DNA of 64,000 bases from CAVZVZ01 sp963778895 (lineage in GTDB: Bacteria > Actinomycetota > Acidimicrobiia > Acidimicrobiales > Acidimicrobilacustridaceae): assembly GCA_963778895.1 (NCBI GenBank), contig CAVZVZ010000002.1, positions 930,001-994,000 of the forward strand. The letters are read 5' to 3'. Both the position numbers and the translations under genes were made by a program. Below the pieces are notes generated by a model. It worked only from the letters and a program-made list of their open reading frames with translations. It was not told where the DNA came from and ran no database searches. Positions 7,822 to 17,385 of this stretch are shown in pieces; position 1 is the stretch's first letter; every line of letters starts with the position of its first letter.

Positions 7822-8855
7822 TCCGCATGCTCGTCGCCGCCGCGCTGGCCATGGCGGTGTCGCTCGTCGGCACCCGCTTCTTGATCCGCTTCCTGCGGGC
7901 CCGCGAGATCGGTCAGCCGATCCGCGAGGAAGGCCCCCAGGGCCACATCACCAAGGCAGGCACGCCGACGATGGGTGGCCTCGCCATCGTGGGTTCGGCG
8001 GCGTTCGGTTGGCTGTTGGCGGACATCGTCGGCGGGAACGAGTTCACGCGTCGCGGTGCGATCATCATGTTCACGATCTGTTTGGCCGCGCTCGTGGGCC
8101 TGATCGACGACGGCCTCAAGGTCTTCAAGGCGCGCAACCTCGGATTGAACAAGCGCGCCAAGATCATCGGGCTGCTCGTCGTCGCCGTGGTGTTCGTCGT
8201 CCTCGTCATCAACCTGACCCATGTCGACGGCACGCTGTCGTTCACGCGTTACGACTATCCCGGCGTCGACCTGGGGACGATCGGCTGGGCAGTGCTCGCG
8301 GTCTTCCTGATCCTCGCCGCGACGAACTCGGTGAACCTCACCGACGGGCTGGACGGTCTCGCGGCCGGTTCGTCGATCTTTGCCTTCGCCGCCTTCATCG
8401 TCATTTGTTTCGTCGGCTTTCGACACATCGACATCTACGGCGACCAGAGCTTTCTCGACACGGCCGTGATCGCGGCGGCCATGCTCGGCGGCTGCGCGGG
8501 CTTCCTGTGGTGGAACGCCGCCCCAGCTCAGATCTTCATGGGGGACACGGGGTCGCTCGCGATCGGCGCCGCCCTCGCCACGCTCGCCCTCAGCACGAAC
8601 ACGGTGCTGCTCCTGCCCATCATCGGCGGCTTGTTCGTCATGGAGACGCTGTCGGTGATCATCCAAGTCGCCAGCTTCCAGTGGACCGGCAAACGCGTCT
8701 TCCGGATGGCGCCTCTGCATCACCACTTCGAGTTGAGCGGCTGGCCCGAGACCACAGTGATCGTTCGACTCTGGATCGTCGCCGGCCTCTGCACCGCTCT
8801 CGCACTCGGACTGTTCTACGCGGACTTCCTGCGCATTCCCGGAGTGATCGAATGA
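7818..8855 (+). CDS. mraY: phospho-MurNAc-pentapeptide transferase MraY
   Basis: 345 residues, about ten membrane helices. It transfers phospho-MurNAc-pentapeptide to undecaprenyl phosphate to make lipid I. Conserved features seen: PTMGGLAI near residue 51, LIDDGLKVFKARNLGLNKRAK with the catalytic Asp pair near residue 97, NSVNLTDGLDGLA near residue 170, FMGDTGSLAIG near residue 240, and LHHHFELSGW near residue 300. It overlaps murE and murD by 4 bp each (ATGA), so it is tightly coupled in the operon. Confidence 0.96.
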   Translation: MIRMLVAAALAMAVSLVGTRFLIRFLRAREIGQPIREEGPQGHITKAGTPTMGGLAIVGSAAFGWLLADIVGGNEFTRRGAIIMFTICLAALVGLIDDGLKVFKARNLGLNKRAKIIGLLVVAVVFVVLVINLTHVDGTLSFTRYDYPGVDLGTIGWAVLAVFLILAATNSVNLTDGLDGLAAGSSIFAFAAFIVICFVGFRHIDIYGDQSFLDTAVIAAAMLGGCAGFLWWNAAPAQIFMGDTGSLAIGAALATLALSTNTVLLLPIIGGLFVMETLSVIIQVASFQWTGKRVFRMAPLHHHFELSGWPETTVIVRLWIVAGLCTALALGLFYADFLRIPGVIE

Positions 8856-10213
8856 GCGCGCCGGCGCGCACACTGGTGTACGGGTTCGCGACCACCGGTC
8901 AGTCGGTCGCGCGTGCACTACGACGACGCGGGCACGAGGTGGTCGTCGTCGATGACCATCCCTCCGACGACGCGCGCCGCGCAGCAGAATTGAACGACAT
9001 GGAGCTCGTCGACAATCCCTCGCGCGCGCACCTCACGCAGAAGCTCGCGATGGTCGACGCTCTCGTCCCGAGTCCGGGCATCCCGGACACACATCCGGTG
9101 TTCGAGGCCGCGGCCGCGGCCGAAGTACCGATCATGAGTCAGTTCGACCTGGCCCGCGAGTGGGACGACCGGCCCTTGATCGCCATCACCGGTACCGACG
9201 GTAAGACCACCGTCACGTCGCTCGTCACCGCGATGTTGCGCGCGTCGAACCGCAACGCGGTTGCCGCCGGTAATGACGCGGTGCCACTGGTCGAGGCGAT
9301 CGACGACCCGGACGTAGAGCTGTTCGTCGTCGAGGCCTCGTCCTTCACCCTCGGGCACACACAGCATTTCTCGCCCCAGGTCGCGACCTGGTTGAACTTC
9401 GCGCCCGATCACCTGGACGTGCACCGGTCGCTCGAGGCCTACGAGCAGGCGAAGGCATCGATCTGGTCCGAGCTCGCGCCCGACGGCTCTGCGGTCGCGA
9501 ACGCCGACGACCCGGTGGTGATGCGCAACCGGAGTCAGACCCGCCGCGCCATCACGTTCTCGACCATGGTCGACGCCGACTACCGGATGACCGATGGCCA
9601 ACTGCTCGGCCCCCACGATGAGCAGATCATCGAAGTCGGTGAACTGTGGCGGTCGATGCCGCACGACGTCAGCAACGCACTGGCGGCCGCGGCGACCGCG
9701 GTCGCGGCCGGTGCGGGTCTCGACGGCGTGCACGACACCCTTCGTGACTTCGCCGGCCTGCCGCATCGCGTCGAGTTCGTGCTCGAGTCGGGTGGTGTGC
9801 GGTGGTACGACGACTCGAAGGCCACCGTCCCGCATGCCACGCTGGCCGCCGTCCGCGGCTTCGACTCCGTCGTGCTCATCGTCGGTGGCCGCAACAAAGG
9901 TCTCGACCTGGCGCCCCTTGCCGACGCCATGCCCAACGTGCGGGCCGTGGTCGCGATCGGAGAAGCCGCGCCGGAGATCGAAGCAGTGTTCCAAGGACGA
10001 GTTCCCGTCGAACGAGTAGCGGTCGAACGCGGTGCGTCCGGCATCGACGATGCCGTTCGGGCCGCCGCGGCCGTGGCTCAGGCGGGCGATGTGGTCCTGT
10101 TGTCACCGGGCTGTGCGTCGTTCGACTGGTTCAGCTCGTATCGCCAGCGGGGTGAGGCCTATCGCGCCGCGGTGACTCGACACGTCGAACGCGCCCACGA
10201 GGTCACGTCGTGA
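8852..10213 (+). CDS. murD: UDP-MurNAc-L-alanine:D-glutamate ligase MurD
   Basis: 453 residues from the ATG at 8852, overlapping mraY. It adds D-glutamate to UDP-MurNAc-L-Ala. The N-terminal Rossmann region begins VYGFATTGQSVARAL, the ATP loop is ITGTDGKTTV near residue 112, the central domain has EASSFTLGHTQHFSP and NFAPDHLDVH, and the C-terminal domain has WYDDSKATVPHATLAA and LLSPGCASFDWFSSY. The usual NDSKATN element is DDSKATV here, a mild variant. Intact and of normal length. Confidence 0.95.
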   Translation: MSAPARTLVYGFATTGQSVARALRRRGHEVVVVDDHPSDDARRAAELNDMELVDNPSRAHLTQKLAMVDALVPSPGIPDTHPVFEAAAAAEVPIMSQFDLAREWDDRPLIAITGTDGKTTVTSLVTAMLRASNRNAVAAGNDAVPLVEAIDDPDVELFVVEASSFTLGHTQHFSPQVATWLNFAPDHLDVHRSLEAYEQAKASIWSELAPDGSAVANADDPVVMRNRSQTRRAITFSTMVDADYRMTDGQLLGPHDEQIIEVGELWRSMPHDVSNALAAAATAVAAGAGLDGVHDTLRDFAGLPHRVEFVLESGGVRWYDDSKATVPHATLAAVRGFDSVVLIVGGRNKGLDLAPLADAMPNVRAVVAIGEAAPEIEAVFQGRVPVERVAVERGASGIDDAVRAAAAVAQAGDVVLLSPGCASFDWFSSYRQRGEAYRAAVTRHVERAHEVTS

Positions 10214-11482
10214 CAACCACCGTCCGCCCTCCCCGCACGCGCCGCGGAACACCGCCACGCCAACCTGCGACCCGCACTCGAGGCGCGACGCCGAGCCGCA
10301 AGGTCTCGGCCGAGAAGGCATCGACCGGCTCGCTCTCGCGGGTTCGTCGACTGCGGCCGGTCAAGCCGGTCGGCCGGCGATCCAGCTTGTTCGTCGGGCT
10401 GTTCGCGTTGATCGTGATCTTGAACATGGTCGGGCTGCTGATGGTGCTCTCCGCGTCGGCCGTCGGGTCGAACGAGGAGTACGGATCGCCCTGGTACCAG
10501 TTCCAGCGGCAGCTGCTCTGGCTCGTGATCGGCTCGATCGCGCTGATCATCACCATGCGGATCGACTACCACGCGTGGCGACGTCGGGCCCCGTTGCTGC
10601 TGGCCGGTGCGATCGGGCTTCTCGTGCTCGTCCTGGTGCCCGGCCTCGGCTTGGAGGTGAACGGCGCCGTCGCGTTGGCTCGGCTTCGGCAGCTTCCGCA
10701 TACAGCCCTCCGAGATCGTGAAGTTGGCATTGCTCGTGTTCGTCGCCGACTTGTTGGCCCGACGCGCCCACCGCATCGACGACACGCGCCTGACGTTGCG
10801 ACCTGTGCTCGTGGTGTTCCTGGTCGTGGCCGCGTTGATCATGCTGCAGCCGAACCTCGGCACCACGATCATCCTCGGCGTGATCGTGTTCGTGATGCTG
10901 TTCGTGGCGGGCGTGCCGCTCAAGCCGCTCGGTCTCACTGCGGCAGGTGGTGCGGCGGCGGCCGTGGTGTTCGCCGTCGTCGAGCCGTACCGCTACCGGC
11001 GGCTGATGGGCTTCCGTGATCCGTGGGCCGACCCGCTCAACACGGGTTACCAGACCATCCAGGCGCAGGTGGGGGTGGCCAACGGTGGGCTCATCGGCAC
11101 CGGGCTCGGCGAGGGCCGCGCCAAGTGGGGCTTCCTGCCCTTCCCGCACACCGACTTCATCTTCGCGGTGATCGGTGAGGAGCTCGGCTTGGTCGGTGCC
11201 CTCACGGTGATCGCGCTGTTCCTCGCGCTCGGCGTGCTCGGTATCCGCACCGCGCTGCGGGCACCTGATCGCTTCGGCATGTTGCTCGCCGCCGGCGTGA
11301 CCACGTGGATCCTGGTGCAGGCTTTCGTCAACATCGGCGCCGTCATCGGAGCGCTGCCGATCACGGGTGTACCGCTGCCGTTCGTATCCTTCGGCGGTTC
11401 GTCGCTGCTCGTGCTCATGGCGGCGGCCGGATTGTTGCTCAACGTCGCTCGTCACGCGCGACCTGCCACCGCCGCGAGGTGA
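10210..11482 (+). CDS. ftsW: septal peptidoglycan glycosyltransferase FtsW (frameshifted)
   Basis: About 424 residues of the SEDS family: a long basic cytoplasmic tail, then about ten membrane helices. It polymerises lipid II at the septum with FtsI. SEDS hallmarks are seen after rejoining: NGASRWLGFGSFRIQPSEIVK, the PNLGTT turn, the TGYQTIQAQVGVANGG loop, HTDFIFAVIGEELGLVG and PLPFVSFGGSSLLV. The frame changes at about 10669 (GGCGCCGTCGCG); removing one base restores the conserved stretch exactly. Its start overlaps murD and its stop overlaps murG. Confidence 0.93.
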
Positions 11483-12603
11483 TGGAGCGCGCGACGCCCG
11501 CCTATGCCTTGTTGGCCGGCGGCGGCACCGCCGGCCACATCATTCCTGGGCTGGCCGTCGCGGCCGCGCTCGTCGAGCGGGGTCATGCTCCGGAATCTCT
11601 CGTGTTCGTCGGAAGTGAACGGGGACTCGAGACCGACCTGGTGCCGGAGGCCGGCTACCCACTCATCGCGCTGCCGGGTCGCGGCATCCAGCGCCGGTTG
11701 ACCTGGGCCAACGTCGGGGCCGTTCTCGGCATCGTGCGTGGCGTGATCAAGGGGATCGGCATCGTGCGGCGGACACGACCGAAAGTGGTGGTGGTCGTGG
11801 GCGGCTACGCGAGCGTGGCGTGCACGGTCGGCGCGATCCTGTGGCGCGTTCCGATCGTCGTCACCGAGCAGAACGCGCGTGCCGGGCGCAGCCAACCGCC
11901 TGGCCGGCCGATTCGCCAAGGCCGCCGCGGTACCGTTCCCCGACACCGATCTGCGTCGCAAGGTCGTGGCCGGGAACCCCGTCCGCCCCGAGATCCTCGA
12001 GATCGACCGAGCCCGCGACCGCGACAGTGCACGCGAGGCGCTCGGATTGCCGAAGCGACAGGACGGTCGTCGCCGTGTTCAGCGGGTCGCTCGGGTCGAG
12101 GACCATCAACGACGCTGTTCGGCGCTTGCTACCGCTGTGGCGTGACCGCGATGACGTGGTGATCCGCCACGTCATCGGCACCCGCGATTGGGACGAGCTC
12201 GGCGAGCCACCAGAGCTGCCGGCCGACGGGCTGCAGTATCAGGCCGTGCGGTACGAGAACCGCATGGAGCTGATGCTGGCGGCCGCCGACGTCGCCGTGA
12301 CCCGCGCCGGCGGCAACACCGTCGCCGAGCTGGCCGTGGTCGGGCCTGCCCGCGGTGTTGGTGCCGCTGCCGATCGCACCGCGAGACCACCAGACGGCCA
12401 ATGCCGCGGTGCTGATGCGGGCCGGGGGAGCGATTCTCGTTCCCGACCCGGAGCTGACCGCGGCGCGCCTCGCCGAGGAGCTCGGCCCCTTGTTGGCCGA
12501 CCCCGCTCGCCTCGCCGCGATGGCGGATGCCGTGCAGACGGTGGCCTACCGTGACGCCGCTGATCGAGTCGCCCGGTTGGTGGAGGAGCACGCCCGTGCC
12601 TGA
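11482..12603 (+). CDS. murG: lipid II synthase MurG (three frame breaks)
   Basis: About 372 residues when rejoined. A membrane-associated GT-B glycosyltransferase that adds GlcNAc to lipid I. Motifs seen: LAGGGTAGHIIPGLAVA at the N-terminus, VVVVGGYASV, TEQNAVPGAANRL, VFSGSLGSRTINDAV, QAVRYENRMELMLAAADV, TRAGGNTVAELAVVGLPAV, and PLPIAPRDHQTANA. The frame steps by +1 near 11876, 12059 and 12343; each step restores family sequence without gaps. Three breaks in an essential single-copy gene argue for sequence errors. ATG 11482 overlaps the ftsW stop. Confidence 0.93.
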
Positions 12604-12620
12604 ACATCCCGTCGAGCCCT

Positions 12621-14009
12621 GTGCAACCCGTCGACCTCCGGCATCCGCGCTCCATTCACGTGGTCGGTGTCGGTGGTGCCGGCATGAGCGCGATCGCCAG
12701 TGTGCTGGCGGCCATGGGCCATCGTGTGTCCGGCAGCGATCTCAAGGAGTCCGCGGGCCTGGAACGCCTGCGGGCCGAGGGTGTCGACGTGCGCATCGGC
12801 CACAGCCCGGAGAACCTGCGCGCCGACGTCGACTTCGTGACGATCTCGACGGCGATCCCCGAACGGAACCGTGAGGTGGTCACTGCGCGCGAACGCGAGG
12901 TGCCGGTCCTGCGGCGGGCCGACGTGCTCGCGGCGATCGCCGCGACGCGTCGCACGGTCGCCGTGGCGGGAACTCATGGCAAGACCACGACTTCGTCGAT
13001 GCTCGCGCTGGTGCTCAACCAAGCCGACCTGCACCCGTCGTTCATCATCGGCGGTGACGTCAACGAGATCGGGAGCGGCGCGATCTGGGGCGACGGCGAA
13101 TGGTTCGTGGTCGAAGCCGACGAGAGCGACGGCACCTTCGTCGAGTTGCCGCGCGAGGCGATCGTGTTGACCAACGTCGAAGCCGATCATCTCGAGTTCC
13201 ACGGGTCTTACGAGGCCTTGCTCCGTGCGTTCGATCGATTCGTCGCCGGCGCGACGGGTCCACGGCTGGTGTGCGCCGACGACGAGGTCGCCGCGACGCT
13301 CGGTGCTGCGCACGGCGCCCATACCTACGGCATGGCGGCCGAGGCGGAGTTCCGTATGACCGACCTCGAGCTCGAGCGATGGGGCGCCCGGTTCCAACTG
13401 TTGCGTAGCGGCGAGCCCGTCGGGGTCGTGCAGCTCCCGCTGGCCGGCCTGCACAACGCCCGCAACGCCTGCGCCGCGGTGGCCATGGGCCTGCTGCTCG
13501 GCGCGTCGTTCGAAGCCGCACGGGCCGCTTTGGCCAAGTTCGGCGGGGTGGCGCGCCGTTTCGAGCACCGCGGCGAGATCGATGGCATCACGTTCATCGA
13601 CGACTACGCGCACCTGCCCACCGAAGTGGCCGCAGCTCTGGCTGCAGCCCGCGCCGGACGTTGGAACCGGATCGTCTGCGTGTTCCAGCCTCATCGCTAC
13701 AGCCGCACGGCCACGCTGTGGCAGGACTTCGGTGATGCCTTCGTCGATGCCGACGTGCTCGCGGTCACCGACGTGTACGCAGCCGGCGAAACACCGCGGC
13801 CGGGCATCTCGGGCAAGTTGGTGGTGCAGAGCGTGCTCGACGCGCACGCATGGGCTCGGGTGGCCTACCTACCGCACCGCGCCGACATCACGACGTTCCT
13901 GCGGTCGGAGTTGCGGCCCGGTGACCTGTGCTTGACCCTCGGCGCCGGCGATTTGACCTCGCTGCCCGACGAGCTGCAGGACCAGCTGCGTCGGGGGCAC
14001 GCCGCGTGA
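12621..14009 (+). CDS. murC: UDP-MurNAc:L-alanine ligase MurC
   Basis: 462 residues. It adds L-alanine to UDP-MurNAc, the first stem-peptide step. The N-terminus has the UDP-binding HVVGVGGAGMSAIA, the ATP loop VAGTHGKTTTSS is near residue 115, the central domain shows EADESDGTF and TNVEADHLEFHG, and the C-terminal domain shows FIDDYAHLPTEV and FQPHRYSR. The GTG at 12621 is the first in-frame start and lies 18 bases after murG. A GTG at 12596 overlapping murG is in another frame. The stop overlaps murB. Confidence 0.95.
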   Translation: MQPVDLRHPRSIHVVGVGGAGMSAIASVLAAMGHRVSGSDLKESAGLERLRAEGVDVRIGHSPENLRADVDFVTISTAIPERNREVVTAREREVPVLRRADVLAAIAATRRTVAVAGTHGKTTTSSMLALVLNQADLHPSFIIGGDVNEIGSGAIWGDGEWFVVEADESDGTFVELPREAIVLTNVEADHLEFHGSYEALLRAFDRFVAGATGPRLVCADDEVAATLGAAHGAHTYGMAAEAEFRMTDLELERWGARFQLLRSGEPVGVVQLPLAGLHNARNACAAVAMGLLLGASFEAARAALAKFGGVARRFEHRGEIDGITFIDDYAHLPTEVAAALAAARAGRWNRIVCVFQPHRYSRTATLWQDFGDAFVDADVLAVTDVYAAGETPRPGISGKLVVQSVLDAHAWARVAYLPHRADITTFLRSELRPGDLCLTLGAGDLTSLPDELQDQLRRGHAA

Positions 14010-14935
14010 CCGACCCGCTCGACGTGGCGGGCGGGGTCCTCGGTGCGCGGGCCGAGCGAGACGTACCGATCGGTGAGCTCACCACGTACCGCGTGGGGGG
14101 CCGGGCCGCGCTGCTGGTGCGGGCCGAGACGGATGACGATCTCGCCGCCGTGGCCGAGGCCGTGCGGGCGTCGGCGGTGCCCGTGCTCGTGATCGGCAAC
14201 GGATCGAACCTGCTCATCGCCGAGACGGGGTTCGCCGGGGTCGCGCTGGTGCTCGGGGAGCGGTTCGCTCAGGTCATCATCGACGGCCTGGTCGTGCGCG
14301 CCGGAGGCGGCGCCAGCATGCCGGTGGTCGCCCGCCGTTCGGCGGCGGCCGGGCTCACCGGTTTCGAGTGGGCCGTGGGTGTGCCCGGCTCGATCGGGGG
14401 CGGGGTGCGCATGAACGCTGGTGGGCACGGCTCCGACCTGGCCGCGAGTCTGGTGAGGGTCCGCCGATTCGACCTGCGCAACGGCGAGGATACGCAGGTG
14501 AGCGCGGCCCAACTCGACCTCGGATTTCGCCGATCGAACATCGATCGCGACCAGGTGGTCCTCGAAGCCGAGCTCCGCCTGGCCGAAGGTGACCGCGAGA
14601 CCGCCGAGGCGGCGATCACCGAGATCGTGCGGTGGAGGCGCGAGAACCAGCCCGGCGGCGCCAACGCCGGCTCGGTCTTCGTCAACCCGCCGGGGGAGTC
14701 GGCCGGACGACTCGTCGATCTCTCGGGGTGCAAAGGACTCCGATTGGGCACGGCGCAGGTCTCGTCCAAGCACGCCAACTTCATCCAGGCCGATGACGGC
14801 GGGTCGGCTGACGACATCTTCGCCCTCATGCTCGACGTGCAGGCCCGAGTGCATCGACACACCGGGGTCCTGTTGCGGCCGGAGACCCGCTTGATCGGAT
14901 TCGCGCCGAGCGAGTTGGACGTCGAGGCGTATTGA
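14006..14935 (+). CDS. murB: UDP-N-acetylenolpyruvoylglucosamine reductase MurB
   Basis: 309 residues from a GTG overlapping the murC stop (GTGA). An FAD- and NADPH-dependent reductase that forms UDP-MurNAc. FAD-binding features: TTYRVGGRAALLV near residue 28, VLVIGNGSNLLIAETGF near residue 60, GFEWAVGVPGSIGGGVRMNAGG near residue 118. The C-terminal domain has WRRENQPGGANAGSVFVNP, whose Ser is the proton donor, and SSKHANFI. Length and motifs are normal. Confidence 0.95.
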   Translation: MTDPLDVAGGVLGARAERDVPIGELTTYRVGGRAALLVRAETDDDLAAVAEAVRASAVPVLVIGNGSNLLIAETGFAGVALVLGERFAQVIIDGLVVRAGGGASMPVVARRSAAAGLTGFEWAVGVPGSIGGGVRMNAGGHGSDLAASLVRVRRFDLRNGEDTQVSAAQLDLGFRRSNIDRDQVVLEAELRLAEGDRETAEAAITEIVRWRRENQPGGANAGSVFVNPPGESAGRLVDLSGCKGLRLGTAQVSSKHANFIQADDGGSADDIFALMLDVQARVHRHTGVLLRPETRLIGFAPSELDVEAY

Positions 14936-15754
14936 TGGGCCCTGTGCTCGACACCCGCCCAGGGCTCGACACCCGCCCGGCGGTCGACGACGGGGACAGC
15001 GTCGACCCGCGCATCCAGGCCCGACGCGAGCTCGTGGCTCGGGCCCAGCAACGTCGTCGCCGCCGCTGGGTGTTCGGCGTGCTCGTCGCTCGCCACCGTG
15101 CTCATCGGCGCGTGGTTCATCACGCGCACGGCGTTGCTCGACATCGACCAGATACAAGTGTCGGGTTCGACCCACACGAGCGACGACGACGTCCGCGCCG
15201 CGTCGGGGCTGCACGTCGGCGATCAGATCCTCGATGTCGACAAAGGAGCGATTCGCAGTCGTCTCCTGGCCGCCCTGCCCTGGGTCGCCGATGTGAGCGT
15301 CGACCCGTCGTGGGGTGGTGACGTCGTGCTGAACATCCGCGAACGCCAGCCCGTGGCCATGTTCAGCGACACCGGAGGCCATCCGGTCTTGGTCGACGGC
15401 GAGGGACACGTGGTGGCGCCCGCCTCCATCCCGGACCCCAACCTGGTGCCGGTGCAGGGAGTGGTGGCGGGGGCGCCCGGGGAGTCCGTGGCCGGCGCCG
15501 ACGGGGTGCTGGCGGTCGTGAACGCATTGACCCCGGGCCTGCGATCACGCATCGAAACGGTCCTGGTGGCGCCGGACGGCCAGATCCAGTTCAAGGTGCG
15601 ACCGTCGGGCGTGGTGAACTTCTGCGGCGCCGACGACATCGCCGCCAAAGTGCGCTCGCTGCAAACGGTGTTCGCCCAAGTCGACGACACCGGCCTGGCC
15701 ACGCTCGATGTTTGTGTCCCCGACCGCCCGACCGTGGGTCCGCGCACGCCATGA
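14935..15754 (+). CDS. ftsQ: cell division protein FtsQ/DivIB (frameshifted)
   Basis: About 272 residues: a charged cytoplasmic tail ending in RRRRRW, one membrane helix (VLVLATVLIGAWFI after rejoining), then the POTRA domain (LDIDQIQVSGSTHTSDDDV) and the beta domain (PWVADVSVDPSWGGDVVLNI, RQPVAMF, GGHPVLVDGEGHV). FtsQ recruits FtsL and the late divisome. The frame changes inside the helix near 15087; dropping one base restores the hydrophobic segment. It is the last gene before the ftsZ promoter region. Confidence 0.9.
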
Positions 15755-15790
15755 CGGGCGCGCGTTGCGTGATCGTGCACGCTGGCTCGG

Positions 15791-15820
15791 TTGACCAGCC
15801 GCGACGCGCGCACGTACGCT
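15791..15820 (+). promoter_or_regulatory. candidate ftsZ promoter
   Basis: TTGACC (15791-15796), an 18-base spacer and TACGCT (15815-15820). It matches the mraZ promoter in -35 sequence and spacing. A second possible set is TTGAGG (15862-15867) with GATAAC (15883-15888), spacer 15. ftsZ often has its own promoters apart from the dcw operon. Apart from these and the basic open frame below, I see nothing else in 15755-16161. Confidence 0.4.
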
Positions 15821-15901
15821 TTCACGCGCAACCTGAGGTTTACCCGACTCTCGACGTCCAGTTGAGGGTTGGTTTGCCTTCCGATAACTGGGGTACCCGC
15901 G

Positions 15902-16161
15902 GTGCCTGACCATCTGTTCGACGTCTCGGCGTTCAAGAGCGGGCCGGAGGACAGAAACGCCGGCCAAGCCGGCCACGGCGCGGAGGCCACGCAAGAAGCC
16001 GGCGGCCAAGCCCACCGCGAAGCGACGCCCATCCACCACGGCGGCCCCATCCACCACGGCGGCAGGGACGACGACAACAGTTGGCGGCGAGCAGGCCGCT
16101 CGCCCGAACAAGACCGATCCGAAGCAGCACAAGGCGCCAAAACGTGGAGGGAACGAACGTC
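15902..16161 (+). other. possible small basic low-complexity ORF before ftsZ
   Basis: From a GTG at 15902 the sequence reads VPDHLFDVSAFKSGPED. After a +1 step near 15953 it reads an Ala/Lys/Pro/Thr-rich stretch (TPAKPATARRPRKKPAAKPT, then TTAAPSTTAAGTTTT). The composition is like histone-H1-type tails and looks non-random, but neither frame ends before ftsZ and there is no clear ribosome site. It could be a degraded gene, a leader peptide, or non-coding DNA with biased composition. Confidence 0.25.
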
Positions 16162-17262
16162 ATGGCCGGGAACCCGCAGAACTACCTGGCGGTCATCAAG
16201 GTCATCGGGGTGGGCGGCGGCGGCGTCAACGCCGTCAATCGCATGATCGATGCCGGTTTGAAGGGCGTGGAGTTCATCGCTGTGAACACCGATGCGCAGG
16301 CCCTCCTGATGAGCGACGCCGACGTGAAGCTCGACATCGGTCGCGAGCTGACGCGCGGTCTCGGCGCGGGCAGTGACCCCGAGGTCGGTCGCGAAGCGGC
16401 CGAGTCGCACCAGGAAGACATCGAAGAGGCCATCAAGGGTGCCGACATGGTGTTCATCACCGCCGGAAAGGGCGGCGGCACCGGCACGGGCGCCGCGCCC
16501 GTCATCGCCGAGACGGCGAAGAACCTCGGAGCGTTGACCATCGGCGTCGTCACGCGTCCGTTCGGTTTCGAAGGCCGCCGACGTGCCGTGCAAGCAGAGT
16601 CCGGCATCCAGAAGTTGAAGGAAAAGGTCGACACGCTGATCGTCATCCCGAACGATCGGCTCCTCACCGTGTCCAACGACAAGACGTCGGTGCTCAACGC
16701 GTTCAAGATGGCCGACGAGGTGCTGTTGCAAGGTGTGCAAGGCATCACGGACCTCATCACCACACCGGGGTTGATCAACACCGACTTCGCCGATGTGAAG
16801 ATGATCATGAGCGACGCCGGTTCCGCACTGATGGGCATCGGTTACGGATCGGGCGAAGGCCGTTCGCTCGCCGCCGCTCGCGCCGCCATCTCGAGCCCGT
16901 TGCTCGAGGCGAGCATCGAAGGCGCCCGAGGCATCCTGCTCACCATCGCGGGTGGCAGCGATCTCGGCCTGTTCGAAGTCAACGAAGCCGCCGAGGTCAT
17001 CCATTCCGTTGCCCATCCGGACGCGAACATCATCTTCGGCACGGTCATCGACGACGAGATGGGCGACGAAGTGCGAGTCACCGTCATCGCCGCCGGTTTC
17101 GACCGCTGGGACGCGGATCGGAAGCCGGGCGAGGCGGGTCGTACCCGAGCCGGCGACCTCGCACCCGTCACCGACGTGTTCGCCGGCGCCGCCGACGATG
17201 ACGACGATCTCGATCTCGACGGGGGCGACGACGACTTCGACGTGCCGTCGTTCCTCAAGTAG
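16162..17262 (+). CDS. ftsZ: cell division GTPase FtsZ
   Basis: 366 residues from the ATG at 16162, preceded by a good ribosome site (GGAGGG, 9 bases upstream). The tubulin homologue that forms the Z-ring. Nucleotide-binding IGVGGGGVNAVNRMI near residue 15, the tubulin signature GGGTGTGAAPV near residue 106, T7-loop NTDFADVKMIM near residue 207. A short acidic linker ends in the conserved C-terminal peptide DDFDVPSFLK, which binds SepF. With no ftsA in the cluster, SepF is the probable membrane anchor. Intact, normal length. Confidence 0.97.
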   Translation: MAGNPQNYLAVIKVIGVGGGGVNAVNRMIDAGLKGVEFIAVNTDAQALLMSDADVKLDIGRELTRGLGAGSDPEVGREAAESHQEDIEEAIKGADMVFITAGKGGGTGTGAAPVIAETAKNLGALTIGVVTRPFGFEGRRRAVQAESGIQKLKEKVDTLIVIPNDRLLTVSNDKTSVLNAFKMADEVLLQGVQGITDLITTPGLINTDFADVKMIMSDAGSALMGIGYGSGEGRSLAAARAAISSPLLEASIEGARGILLTIAGGSDLGLFEVNEAAEVIHSVAHPDANIIFGTVIDDEMGDEVRVTVIAAGFDRWDADRKPGEAGRTRAGDLAPVTDVFAGAADDDDDLDLDGGDDDFDVPSFLK

Positions 17263-17385
17263 GCCGCCGTTCCCGAACGGCCACCGATCGGTTGGACCGT
17301 CCCCCTCCCCGGGGGACGGGTCGCCCGTAGCCGATTCACCACCCGGGCCGACGGTGATCTGCGCGCTTCACCGCCGGCCGACCGT

